Of a stretch of DNA of 27,580 nt, positions 14,274 to 22,912 are shown one piece after another (position 1 is the first letter of the stretch; the number at the start of each line of letters is the position of its first letter). Made by a program: the position numbers and the translations under genes. The notes below the pieces were generated by a model. It did not search any database. It was not told where the DNA came from and saw nothing but the letters and a program-made list of their open reading frames with translations. Source of the stretch: JACCUZ01 sp038246575 (GTDB taxonomy: Bacteria; Actinomycetota; Actinomycetes; JACCUZ01); contig JBBRVU010000036.1 of the NCBI GenBank assembly GCA_038246575.1, positions 1 to 27,580 of the forward strand, given 5' to 3'.

Positions 14274-15053
14274 CTAGGGGGAGGCGATGCGGCCGAGGCC
14301 GGTGGGCAGGCTCGAGGCGGCGGCGCGGTCGAGCAGCCACAGGGTGCGATCGCGTCCGGCAGCGCCTGCGGCCGGGATCTGGGTGGTGCCGGTGCCGGAC
14401 AGGGCCATCGCGACCGCTCGCGCCTTGTCCTCGCCCGCAACGATCGCCCACACCTCGTGCGAGCCCTGGATGACGGGCAGCGTGAGCGAGATGCGTGTTG
14501 GTGGCGGCTTCGGGGCACCCCGCACGGCGACCACACTGCGCTCGTCGTAGAGCGCCGGCTTCTCCGGGAACAGCGACGCGATGTGGCCGTCCGGCCCCAC
14601 GCCGAGCAGGCAGACGTCGAATGCGGGCGCCGGCCCGTGGTCCTCCTGGCGGGCTGCGTGCGCGAGCTCCTCGGCGTAGCGGGCGGCAGCCGCCTCCGGG
14701 TCGTCGCCGTCGGGTCCGTCTGCCGCTGGCATCGGGTGCACCCGGGCGGGGTCGAGCGGCACCGTGTCCAGCAGCGCGCCTCGGGCCAGCGTCTCGTTCC
14801 GCTCCGCGTCACCGGCCGGCAGGAAGCGCTCGTCGCCCCACCACAGGTCCAGCCGTCGCCAGTCGACCGCACCTCGAGCCGGCTGGTCGCGAACGGCCTC
14901 GAGAACCTGACGAGCGATGCTGCCCCCGGTGAGAACCAGGGACGCCTCGCCGCGGGCCGCCTGCACGTCGGTCAGTCTGGTGATCAGCCGCGCCGCGACG
15001 GCTGCGGCGAGCTCGTCGGGGTCGCGGTGCACGAGCACCGTCGGCGTCCGCAT
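14274..15053 (-). CDS. pgl: 6-phosphogluconolactonase
   Basis: Pgl (DevB) hydrolyses 6-phosphogluconolactone, the product of Zwf, to 6-phosphogluconate. The 259-residue protein carries LTGGS at 41-45, WWGDERFLP at 71-79 and GVGPDGHIASLFP at 151-163, the lactonase signatures that bind the phosphosugar, and is full length. The ATG at 15053-15051 overlaps the opcA TGA by one base (TGATG), so translation is coupled. It is the last gene of the tkt-tal-pgi-zwf-opcA-pgl operon and ends next to the inverted-repeat element, which may influence 3' processing or termination. Confidence 0.95.
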   Translation of the reverse strand: MRTPTVLVHRDPDELAAAVAARLITRLTDVQAARGEASLVLTGGSIARQVLEAVRDQPARGAVDWRRLDLWWGDERFLPAGDAERNETLARGALLDTVPLDPARVHPMPAADGPDGDDPEAAAARYAEELAHAARQEDHGPAPAFDVCLLGVGPDGHIASLFPEKPALYDERSVVAVRGAPKPPPTRISLTLPVIQGSHEVWAIVAGEDKARAVAMALSGTGTTQIPAAGAAGRDRTLWLLDRAAASSLPTGLGRIASP

Positions 15054-16258
15054 CAGGACCGCTTCCGGGAGGCCGACTTCGCCTTGGTCGCCTTCGACGG
15101 CTTCGATGCCTTCGATGCCGACTTCTTCGTAGCGGACCTGGTCGCGGTGGACCTCTTGGCGGTCGCTTTCGTCGGGGTGGCCTTCTTCGTGGCAGCCTTC
15201 TTCGTGGCAGCCTTCGTGGTGGCAGCCTTCTTCGCAGCCGTCTTGGTGGAGGCCGACTTCTTCGCGGTGCTGCGCGTGCTGCCTCGTTGCGACGCCGGCT
15301 GGCTCGGGTCCTTCCAGACCAGCTCACGCTTGGCCGGCCGTTCGTCGAGGCCGGTCTCACCTGTCGCCGCGCCAAGTGCATCGGCATAGGGCTGGTCAGC
15401 GTCGAGCCGACGCAGCTCCTCGGCGATGAGGTCACCCAGCTCGCGCCGCTTGAGCGGCAGCTGGCGGTCGGACATCCCGCTCCGGCTCAGCGTCGCCAGA
15501 TAGCCGTCCGGTCGATCGATCCGCAACCGGTGCCGGCCCTCGAAGGAGACCTCGGCGGCCGTGATCCCCGGCCCCTCGGAGCTTGTGCGCTTGACCTTGA
15601 CCCCGAGCCTCGCCGTCAGCCAACCGGCGAGCAGTGCGGCACTCGGGTTGCCCGCCTCGGCCTGCACCTCGGCCGAGACCGGCACCGACGTCATGTCGTC
15701 GAAGCTTGACGCGAGCAGTGCGCGCCACGGCGTCGTGCGGGTCCAGGCCAGGTCGGTGTCGCCGGGGGCATAGTCCTTCGCCCGCCGCTTGACGGCAGCG
15801 ACGGGGTTCTCGGACGTGGAGGTGTCGGTGACCCGCCGCGACGCAAGAACCGCGAGGGCGTCGTACGCCAGCCGGTCCGGGGTGTCGCCGTGCCACCACG
15901 TCACGACCGGTGCGTCCGAGGCGAGAAGCGGCAGCACGACCGACTCCGCGTGCAGCGTCAGCCGGCCGTACATCCGCATGACGACCGACTCGTTGGCACC
16001 CATCTGCCCGCCCACCTGCACCTCGGCGTCGAGCCGGTCATCGGCGTCGACCTTGCGGCGCACGACGACGAGCACCCGGCACGGATGCGCCGCCGCAGCA
16101 GTCGTGGCCGCCGCCCGCGCCTCCTCGACGTGCTGCTCGTCGGCGATCACGACCAGGGTCAGGGCCAGGCCCGAGGCCAGTGCCCCGGCGGCCCGCCGTT
16201 CCGCGGCAAGCGTCTTGACGATCTCGGTGCCGTTGGTGTCCCACAGGATCGTGCTCAT
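15053..16258 (-). CDS. opcA: Glucose-6-phosphate dehydrogenase assembly protein OpcA with histone-like tail
   Basis: OpcA is needed for the assembly or activation of Zwf in actinobacteria and cyanobacteria. This 401-residue protein has a conventional core of about 326 residues (MSTILWDTNGTEI, VTWWHGDTPD, GDTDLAWTRTTPWRALLA, LSRSGMSDRQLPLKRRELGDLI). It then has a 75-residue tail (327-401; about 15280-15056) made almost only of Lys, Ala, Thr, Ser and Arg, with KKAAT-type pentads that repeat at DNA level every 15 bp around 15185-15235. The tail resembles the C-termini of HupB/histone H1-like proteins; usual OpcA proteins end near residue 300-330. ATG 16258 overlaps the zwf stop as ATGA, and the in-frame extension to 16387 lies inside zwf, so it was rejected. 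The effect of the tail is unknown; nucleic-acid or polyphosphate binding is inference. Confidence 0.93.
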   Translation of the reverse strand: MSTILWDTNGTEIVKTLAAERRAAGALASGLALTLVVIADEQHVEEARAAATTAAAAHPCRVLVVVRRKVDADDRLDAEVQVGGQMGANESVVMRMYGRLTLHAESVVLPLLASDAPVVTWWHGDTPDRLAYDALAVLASRRVTDTSTSENPVAAVKRRAKDYAPGDTDLAWTRTTPWRALLASSFDDMTSVPVSAEVQAEAGNPSAALLAGWLTARLGVKVKRTSSEGPGITAAEVSFEGRHRLRIDRPDGYLATLSRSGMSDRQLPLKRRELGDLIAEELRRLDADQPYADALGAATGETGLDERPAKRELVWKDPSQPASQRGSTRSTAKKSASTKTAAKKAATTKAATKKAATKKATPTKATAKRSTATRSATKKSASKASKPSKATKAKSASRKRS

Positions 16259-17832
16259 GGTCGTCGCCACACCCGGCCGTCGCGGGCCAACATCTCGTCG
16301 GCGCACTTCGGGCCCCACTCGCCCGCCCGGTAGATCTCCGGACTCGTGCCGGCCCAGAACTCCTCGAGTGGATCGATGACGCTCCACGAGAGCTCGACCT
16401 CCTCGTTGCGCGGGAACAGCGTCGCGTCTCCGATGAGCACATCGAGCAGCAGTCGTTCGTACGCCTCGGGCGACGACTCGGTGAACGCCTCGCCGTAGAG
16501 GAAGTCCATCGACACGTCCCGGACCTCCATCGCCGAGCCGGGCACCTTCGAGCCGAAGCGCATCGTGATGCCTTCATCGGGTTGGACGCGCACCACGAGC
16601 TGGTTGTTGCCGAGCTCCTCTGTGTCGGTGGAGTCGAAGGGCAGGTGCGGCGCCTTCTTGAACACCACCGCGATCTCGGTCACCCGGCGGGGGAGTCGCT
16701 TGCCGGTGCGCAGGTAGAACGGCACGCCGGCCCAACGCCGCGTCTCGACGCCGAGACGGACGGCGGCGTACGTCTCGGTCGTCGAGGTCTTGGGGACCTT
16801 CTCCTCCTCGAGATAGCCGGGCACCCGGCTGCCACCGAGCCAGCCCTGGGTGTACTGCCCGCGCACCGCGTAGTCGGCCAGGTTGTCCGGCAGCGAGATC
16901 GCGCCAAGCACCTTGGTCTTCTCGGTGCGGATCGCCTCCGCGTCGAACGCGACCGGCTCCTCCATTGCCGTCAGCGCCAGCAGCTGGAGCACGTGGTTCT
17001 GCAGCACGTCGCGGGCTGCACCGGCGGTGTCGTAGAAGCCGGCGCGGGAGCCGATGCCCACGTCCTCAGCCATTGTGATCTGAACCGAGTCGACGAAGTT
17101 GCCGTTCCACACCGGCTCGAAGAGCGTGTTGGCGAACCGCAACGCGAGCAGGTTCTGGACGGTCTCCTTGCCCAGGTAGTGGTCGATGCGGAAGACGTCC
17201 TGCGGGGTGAACACCTCGTCGACCAGCTCGTTGAGGGCCTTGCCGCTCTCCAGGTCGTGGCCGAACGGCTTCTCCACCACGACTCGCCGCCAGCCGCCCC
17301 GGTCGCTGTTGTCGGCCATCCGGGTGCGTCGCATCTGCTTGAGCACGACGGGGAACATCGCGGGCGGGATTGACAGGTAGAAGGCAGCGTTGCCCTGGAT
17401 GCCGTGCGACTCCTCCATCTCGATGAGGGTCGACGCAAGAGTGTCGAAGGCCTGGTCGTCGTCGAAGGACCCCGGCACAAACTTGATGCTGTCCGAGAGC
17501 CGCTGCCAGACGTCCTCGCGGAACCCGGTGCGCGCTCCCTGCTCGGCCGCTTCCCGAGACAGGGCAGCGAAGTCGCCGTCGCCCCAGTCACGTCGGGCAA
17601 ATCCGAGCAGCGCAAAGCCGGGCGGCAGCAGGCCCCTGTTGGCGAGGTCGTAGACAGCAGGGATGAGCTTCTTGCGCGCCAGGTCGCCGGTCACTCCGAA
17701 CACCACGAGGGCGCACGGTCCCGGGACCCGGGGCAGTCTCCGGTCGCGCACGTCGCGCAGCGGGTTGGTGCCCGAGGCGCCCTTGGCGGAGCTGTGCGGC
17801 AGGTCACGCAGGGGTGGGTAGCTGGCCGTCAC
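16255..17832 (-). CDS. zwf: Glucose-6-phosphate 1-dehydrogenase
   Basis: Zwf oxidises glucose 6-phosphate to 6-phosphogluconolactone, giving NADPH. The 525-residue protein shows the dinucleotide motif GVTGDLARKK at 46-55, EKPFGHDL at 187-194 and the active-site signature RIDHYLGKE at 215-223 with H218. The N-terminal 35 residues before CALVVFGVTGD form an actinobacterial-type extension. ATGA overlaps join it to pgi upstream (17829-17832) and opcA downstream (16255-16258). OpcA is encoded next door and is expected to be its assembly partner. Confidence 0.97.
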   Translation of the reverse strand: MTASYPPLRDLPHSSAKGASGTNPLRDVRDRRLPRVPGPCALVVFGVTGDLARKKLIPAVYDLANRGLLPPGFALLGFARRDWGDGDFAALSREAAEQGARTGFREDVWQRLSDSIKFVPGSFDDDQAFDTLASTLIEMEESHGIQGNAAFYLSIPPAMFPVVLKQMRRTRMADNSDRGGWRRVVVEKPFGHDLESGKALNELVDEVFTPQDVFRIDHYLGKETVQNLLALRFANTLFEPVWNGNFVDSVQITMAEDVGIGSRAGFYDTAGAARDVLQNHVLQLLALTAMEEPVAFDAEAIRTEKTKVLGAISLPDNLADYAVRGQYTQGWLGGSRVPGYLEEEKVPKTSTTETYAAVRLGVETRRWAGVPFYLRTGKRLPRRVTEIAVVFKKAPHLPFDSTDTEELGNNQLVVRVQPDEGITMRFGSKVPGSAMEVRDVSMDFLYGEAFTESSPEAYERLLLDVLIGDATLFPRNEEVELSWSVIDPLEEFWAGTSPEIYRAGEWGPKCADEMLARDGRVWRRP

Positions 17833-19457
17833 CTTTTGTCCCCCAGCCCGGCCTGGTCGGCGGCCGCGAGCAGCTGGCGCAGGCCGGCAGCACGTGCGGA
17901 CAGGTGCAGCCGGACGACGGGGCGGTCCCGACCGGCGAGGGCGCTCTGGTCACCGAGCGCCTGGGCCAGCTGGAGACGTCCGAAGGAGTACGGGCGCCCA
18001 GGCACGTCGACGTCATGCTCCACCGCACCCGTGACCTGCAGGAAGACCCCGACCTGCGGGCCGCCCTTGTGGAACTGCCCGGTCGAGTGCAGGAACCGGG
18101 GCGCCCAGCCGAAAGTCACCGGTCGCGGTGCTGCGGCGAGGGCCAGTCGCGGCCGCAGGCCCTCGGCGGCCGCGTCGCCCGTCCGGTCGAGGTAGGCCAT
18201 GACCGCGAGGTAGCCGCGCTCCGGAATCTGGCCCAGCAGAGCGGAGAGGACCGTCGGGAGGGTGTCGGCGCCACCGAGCAGGCCGGCGTCCGCGTAGACC
18301 TCCACCGCATCCTCGACGAACAGCGGCGTGCCTTCCGGCAACGGTCCGTCGTCACCCGCGCCGTCCAGGATCTTCTTGGTGGTGTCCTTGGACTCAGCGA
18401 CGTTCGGTTGGTCGAAGGGGTTGATGCCCAGGACCTTCCCGGCCACGGCCGTGGCGTACTCCCAGAGCAGGAACTGCCCTCCCAGAGATCCGCTGACCGC
18501 CGTGGCGTCCAGTCCCGGACGACCGGGGCCCAGCAGGACCCGATGTGCGTCAGGACCCGCGTCGACGAAGCCCGGAGCGTCAATGCCTTCGACCACCACG
18601 GGCAGGATGCCGGTGCCCTGCTTCCCGGTGGACTCGGCGACGAGCTGCTCGGCCCAGTCGCCGAAACCCGCAATCCCCGAGCCGTTGTCGGCGAGCACGA
18701 GCTTGTCGCGTCCGGCCTGCGCCTGCTCGCCCATCGCGCGCCCGAGCACGACTCCCGGGTTGTCCTCGGCGCCGAGGTCGTCGGCCAGCACCCGGGCGTC
18801 GGCCAGCAGTCGCTCGACGTCGGCCCCGGCGAGATAGCTCGGCGCCAACCCAAATGCGGACAGCGCGCTGTAGCGACCGCCCACCGCGGGGTCGGCGAGC
18901 ACCACCGAGTAGCCGGCGTCGCGGGCGAGGCTCTCGAGCGGGGACCCCGGGTCGGTCACCACCACGATGCGGTCGGCGATCTCGGCGTCGGTCAGTCCCG
19001 ACTCGCGCATCGCCTGCTCGAATGCCCGCCGGTGGCTGTCGGTCTCCACGGTGCCACCGGACTTGGAGGCGATCACGACGACGGTGCGTTCTATCCGGTC
19101 GCGCAGCACAGCACCGACCTGGTGCGGGTCGGTGCTGTCCAGGATCGTGAGGTCGGCTCCCGCAGTTCGGGTGATGACCTCCGGCGCCAGCGACGAGCCG
19201 CCCATCCCGGCGAGGACGACATGATCGAGCCCTGCTGCCCGCACGCGGTCACGCAGCTCACGCAGCTGAGGCATCAAGTCCTCGGAGGACCTCGGCAGAT
19301 CGAGCCAGCCGAGCCGGTCGGCAGCCTCTGCCTCGGCGTCCGGGCCCCACAGCGTGGGGTCCTTGGCCGTCAAGGCAGCGGCAACCCCGGACAGGTCTGC
19401 TCGGCCGACGGGACCAGCACCGCTCTCGGCACCGCCGACCTGGACGGAGACGCTCAT
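17829..19457 (-). CDS. pgi: Glucose-6-phosphate isomerase
   Basis: Pgi interconverts glucose 6-phosphate and fructose 6-phosphate. The 542-residue protein has the sugar-phosphate-binding SIS-type motifs AGMGGSSLAPEV (83-94) and ASKSGGTVETDS (130-141), and later GINPFDQPNVAESK, which is typical of Pgi. It belongs to the divergent actinobacterial group found in pentose phosphate operons. It overlaps both neighbours by four bases (ATGA). Its place between tal and zwf lets fructose 6-phosphate from transketolase/transaldolase be recycled into the oxidative branch. Confidence 0.93.
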   Translation of the reverse strand: MSVSVQVGGAESGAGPVGRADLSGVAAALTAKDPTLWGPDAEAEAADRLGWLDLPRSSEDLMPQLRELRDRVRAAGLDHVVLAGMGGSSLAPEVITRTAGADLTILDSTDPHQVGAVLRDRIERTVVVIASKSGGTVETDSHRRAFEQAMRESGLTDAEIADRIVVVTDPGSPLESLARDAGYSVVLADPAVGGRYSALSAFGLAPSYLAGADVERLLADARVLADDLGAEDNPGVVLGRAMGEQAQAGRDKLVLADNGSGIAGFGDWAEQLVAESTGKQGTGILPVVVEGIDAPGFVDAGPDAHRVLLGPGRPGLDATAVSGSLGGQFLLWEYATAVAGKVLGINPFDQPNVAESKDTTKKILDGAGDDGPLPEGTPLFVEDAVEVYADAGLLGGADTLPTVLSALLGQIPERGYLAVMAYLDRTGDAAAEGLRPRLALAAAPRPVTFGWAPRFLHSTGQFHKGGPQVGVFLQVTGAVEHDVDVPGRPYSFGRLQLAQALGDQSALAGRDRPVVRLHLSARAAGLRQLLAAADQAGLGDKR

Positions 19458-20575
19458 GAGGCCTTGCCCGACGAGAGACGCTTCAGCTCGCCGTGGGTGG
19501 ACTCGAGCAGCTCGCTCCAGGACGCCTCGAACTTCTCGACCCCCTCGTCCTCGAGAACCTGCACGACGTCTGCGACATCGACGCCGACCCCGGCCAGATC
19601 CGCCATCACCTGCTCGGCGTCGGCGTAGGCGCCTCGAATCGTGTCGCCCCGGATCGTCCCGTGGTCGGCAACCGCGTCCAGTGTGGACTCGGGCATCGTG
19701 TTCACGATGCCGGCGGCAACAAGCTCGACGACATACTGCGTGTCGTCATAGGCAGGGTCCTTCACGCCGGTGGAGGCCCACAGCGGGCGTTGCGGCGTCG
19801 CACCGGCGTCGGCCAGCGCCGTCCAGCGCGGGGATGCGAAGACCTGTTCGTAGCGCTGGAACGCAAGTCGCGCATTTGCGATCGCGGCCTTGCCTCGCAG
19901 CTTCTTCGCCTCGGCCGACCCGAGCTTGTCCAGCCGCTTGTCCACCTCGCTGTCGACCCGGCTGACGAAGAACGACGCGACGGAGGTCAGACGGGACAGG
20001 TCGTGCCCGGCGGCCCGGGCTCGCTCGACACCGTCGAGGAAGGCGTCCATCACCTCGCCGTAGCGCTCGAGGGAGAAGATCAGGGTGACGTTGACGCTGA
20101 TGCCCTCGGCGAGGCACTGGGCGATCGCCGGGAGCCCGGCCTTGGTTGCCGGGATCTTGATGAACAGGTTGGGCCGGTCGACCAGCCACCACAGCTGCCG
20201 CGCCTCGGCCACGGTCCGCTCGGTCTCGTGAGCCAGTCGCGGGTCGACCTCGATGGAGACCCGGCCGTCGATCCCGTCGCTGGCGTCGTAGACCGGCCGG
20301 AACACGTCGCAGCCCCAGCGCACGTCGTAGGTCGTGACCATCCGCAGCGCCTCCTCGACCTCGACACCGCGTGCGGCGAGGTCGCGCAGCTGGCGGTCGT
20401 AGAGCTCGCTCTCGCTGATGGCCTTCTGGAAGATGGTGGGGTTGGTGGTGACGCCGACGACGTGCTTGTCCCTCACCAGGTCGGCGAGGTTGTCGGTCGT
20501 CAGTCGACCGCGGCTCATGTCATCGAGCCAGATCGCCACGCCCTCGTCAGAGAGCTGGCGCAGGGGATCGGTCAT
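19454..20575 (-). CDS. tal: Transaldolase
   Basis: Transaldolase moves a dihydroxyacetone unit between sugar phosphates in the non-oxidative pentose phosphate pathway. The 373-residue protein is of the mycobacterial/actinobacterial type. GVTTNPTIFQ at 41-50 and LFIKIPATKAG at 137-147 are the two family signatures, with K140 as the predicted Schiff-base lysine. WASTGVKDPAYDDTQYV is a further conserved block. The start is ATG 20575 with GAGGGAG upstream, 25 bp after the tkt stop. The 3' end overlaps pgi as ATGA. Confidence 0.96.
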   Translation of the reverse strand: MTDPLRQLSDEGVAIWLDDMSRGRLTTDNLADLVRDKHVVGVTTNPTIFQKAISESELYDRQLRDLAARGVEVEEALRMVTTYDVRWGCDVFRPVYDASDGIDGRVSIEVDPRLAHETERTVAEARQLWWLVDRPNLFIKIPATKAGLPAIAQCLAEGISVNVTLIFSLERYGEVMDAFLDGVERARAAGHDLSRLTSVASFFVSRVDSEVDKRLDKLGSAEAKKLRGKAAIANARLAFQRYEQVFASPRWTALADAGATPQRPLWASTGVKDPAYDDTQYVVELVAAGIVNTMPESTLDAVADHGTIRGDTIRGAYADAEQVMADLAGVGVDVADVVQVLEDEGVEKFEASWSELLESTHGELKRLSSGKAS

Positions 20576-20600
20576 CGGGGTTGCTCCCTCGCTCGTGCGG

Positions 20601-22718
20601 TCAGTTGCCAGTCGTGCTGCCGGTGATCACGCCGACCCGTTCGAGCGCGGCGTGCGCAGCGGCGACGACACGGTCGGGCGTAAAACCGAACTGCTCGTAC
20701 AACACCGTTTGAGCCGCGCTGCTTCCAAAGTGCTCGAGGCTGACGATCTCGCCGGCATCGCCGACGATGTCGCGCCAGCCCATGCCGACCGCTGCCTCGA
20801 CGCTGACGCGGGCCTTGATGCCGCTCGGGAGCACCTGTTGCTGGTACGCGGTGTCCTGACCGCGGAACCACTCGACGCACGGCATCGACACCACCCGGGT
20901 GGGCGACCCCTCAGCCTCGAGCGTCTCGCGGGCGGCGACCGCCAGCTGCACCTCGGAGCCGGTGGCCACGAGGATCACTCGAGGCTGGCCGTCGGAGGCG
21001 TCCGCCAGCACATAGCCACCGCGGGCGGTTCCCTCGGCCGAGGCGAAGACCTCTCGGTCGTACGTCGGGAGGTCCTGCCGACTCAGACACAGACCAGCGG
21101 GCCGGTCGGTGTGTTCGAGGATGGTGCGCCAGGCGACGACCGTCTCGTTGGCGTCGGCCGGCCGGACCACGTCGAGGCCCGGGATGGCGCGAAGCGCGGC
21201 CAGGTGCTCGACCGGCTGGTGGGTAGGGCCGTCCTCACCGAGGCCGATCGAGTCGTGGGTCCAGACGTAGGTCACCGGCAGCTGCATCAGGGCGGCCAGG
21301 CGCACCGCCGGACGCATGTAGTCGCTGAACACCAGGAAGGTGCCGCCGTAGACGCGGGTGCCGCCGTGCAGCGCGATGCCGTTCATGATCGAGCCCATCG
21401 CGTGCTCGCGGATGCCGAAGTGCAGCACCCGCCCGTACGGCCCGCCCGGGAACGCCTTGGACTGGCGGTCCTCGGGGAGGAACGACGGCTCGCCCTTGGG
21501 TGTGGTGTTGTTCGACTCGGCCAGGTCCGCTGAGCCGCCCCACAGCTCGGGCAGGACGGGCGCGATCTTGTCCAGCACCGAGCCGGAGGCCTTGCGCGTC
21601 GCCATCCCCTTGGCATCGGCCGGGAACTCCGGCAGCGCCGCGGTCCAGCCCTCGGGGAGGGTGCGCGTGCTCATCCGGTCCAGAAGCGCCTTGCCGTCGG
21701 GGTTCTCCGCGGCCCAGGCCGCGAAGCCGGTGTCCCACTCCGCATGCAGGGCGCGGCCGCGCTCGACGACGCCACGGGCGTGAGCCAGCACCTCCGGGTC
21801 CACGTCGAAGGTCAGGTCGGGGTTCATGCCGAGTGCCTTCTTGGTCGCGGCAACTTCGTCGGCGCCTAGAGCGCTCCCGTGGGCCTTGCCGGTGTTCTGC
21901 GCGTTCGGCGCCGGCCAGGCGATCACGGTGCGGAGAGCGATGAACGACGGCCGATCGGTCACCGCCTTCGCCTCGTCGTATGCACGGGCCAGGGCCTGGA
22001 CGTTCTCGGTGTAGCGGCCGGTGCCCGCGAGCCAGTTGACCCGCTGCACGTGCCAGCCGTACGCCTCGTAGCGCGCCACCGTGTCCTCGGACAGGGCGAT
22101 CGACGTGTCGTCCTCGATCGAGATGTGGTTGTCGTCGTAGAGCAGCACAAGGTTGCCCAGCCGCTGGGTCGCCGCCAGGGACGACACCTCGCTGGTGATG
22201 CCCTCCTCGATGTCGCCGTCGGAGGCGAAGCACCACACGGTGTGGTCGAACAGGCTCTCGCCCGCGGGTGCGTCGGGGTCGAGCAGGCCGCGTTCGCGTC
22301 GAGTCGCCATCGCCATGCCGACGGCATTGCCGACGCCCTGGCCCAGCGGTCCCGTGGTCGTCTCGACGCCCGCGGTGTGCCCGTGCTCGGGGTGGCCGGG
22401 GGTCAGGGAGCCCCAGGTGCGCAGCGCCTTGAGGTCGTCGAGCTCGAGCCCGTAGCCGGAGAGGTAGAGCTGGATGTACAGCGTGAGGCTCGAGTGGCCG
22501 CAGGACAGGACGAAGCGGTCCCGGCCCGTCCAATGAGGATCGGTCGGGTCATGGCGGAGGTAGCGCTGGAAGAGCAGGTACGCCGCCGGCGCGAGACTCA
22601 TGGCCGTGCCGGGATGGCCGTTGCCGACCTTCTGCACGGAGTCCATCGCCAGGGTGCGGACGGTGTCGACCGCCTTCTGGTCCAGCGCGGACCACTCGAG
22701 CTTGCCTGTCGTGCTCAC
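20601..22718 (-). CDS. tkt: Transketolase
   Basis: The 705-residue thiamine-diphosphate enzyme transfers two-carbon ketol units. GNGHPGTAMS (32-41) starts the cofactor domain, SDGDIEEG at 166-173 with YDDN at 194-197 is the thiamine-diphosphate/metal motif, and IREHAMGSIMNG plus EDGPTHQPVEHLA mark the pyrimidine-binding domain. Length is typical. The start is GTG 22718-22716 with AAGGAG 9 bp upstream. It is the first gene of the pentose phosphate operon and is divergent from ctaB, an arrangement also known in other actinobacteria. Confidence 0.97.
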   Translation of the reverse strand: MSTTGKLEWSALDQKAVDTVRTLAMDSVQKVGNGHPGTAMSLAPAAYLLFQRYLRHDPTDPHWTGRDRFVLSCGHSSLTLYIQLYLSGYGLELDDLKALRTWGSLTPGHPEHGHTAGVETTTGPLGQGVGNAVGMAMATRRERGLLDPDAPAGESLFDHTVWCFASDGDIEEGITSEVSSLAATQRLGNLVLLYDDNHISIEDDTSIALSEDTVARYEAYGWHVQRVNWLAGTGRYTENVQALARAYDEAKAVTDRPSFIALRTVIAWPAPNAQNTGKAHGSALGADEVAATKKALGMNPDLTFDVDPEVLAHARGVVERGRALHAEWDTGFAAWAAENPDGKALLDRMSTRTLPEGWTAALPEFPADAKGMATRKASGSVLDKIAPVLPELWGGSADLAESNNTTPKGEPSFLPEDRQSKAFPGGPYGRVLHFGIREHAMGSIMNGIALHGGTRVYGGTFLVFSDYMRPAVRLAALMQLPVTYVWTHDSIGLGEDGPTHQPVEHLAALRAIPGLDVVRPADANETVVAWRTILEHTDRPAGLCLSRQDLPTYDREVFASAEGTARGGYVLADASDGQPRVILVATGSEVQLAVAARETLEAEGSPTRVVSMPCVEWFRGQDTAYQQQVLPSGIKARVSVEAAVGMGWRDIVGDAGEIVSLEHFGSSAAQTVLYEQFGFTPDRVVAAAHAALERVGVITGSTTGN

Positions 22719-22912
22719 CGGGTGGGGCTCCTTCGGCTGGTGGGACGGTTCGGGCGGTCGAGCAAGTCCTCGCCGCGAGCCTACTCAGGGTGACCACCGT
22801 CACGTCCCTGTCCGTCCGGTGGCCGGATACAGTGGCAGTGCCCCGGTGCGATGCACCGAAACGGCCCAGCAGCAGCAAGCAGACTGGTCACCGAGTCCGG
22901 ATCGAGGTGTGC
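22719..22912. promoter_or_regulatory. Divergent promoter region of tkt operon and ctaB
   Basis: This 194-bp gap must hold the promoters of the rightward ctaB and the leftward tkt operon. A small inverted repeat, GTGAC-CACC-GTCAC (22790-22803), lies near its middle. GGATACAGT (22827-22835) could be part of a ctaB-side -10 element. Neither is strong enough to assign a regulator. Confidence 0.45.

Noticed and set aside
14247..15389. Long forward frame with a Phe/Ala/Val-rich, membrane-like C-terminal part
   Set aside because: It is the antisense of pgl and of the Lys/Ala codons of the opcA tail; the hydrophobic look is a mirror of AAG/GCC repeats.
16259..16387. N-terminal extension of opcA
   Set aside because: It lies inside zwf; ATG 16258 gives the conserved MSTILWDTNGTE start and an ATGA overlap.
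17814..19628. Long forward frame opposite pgi
   Set aside because: It has no domain signature, and pgi with clear motifs occupies the other strand.
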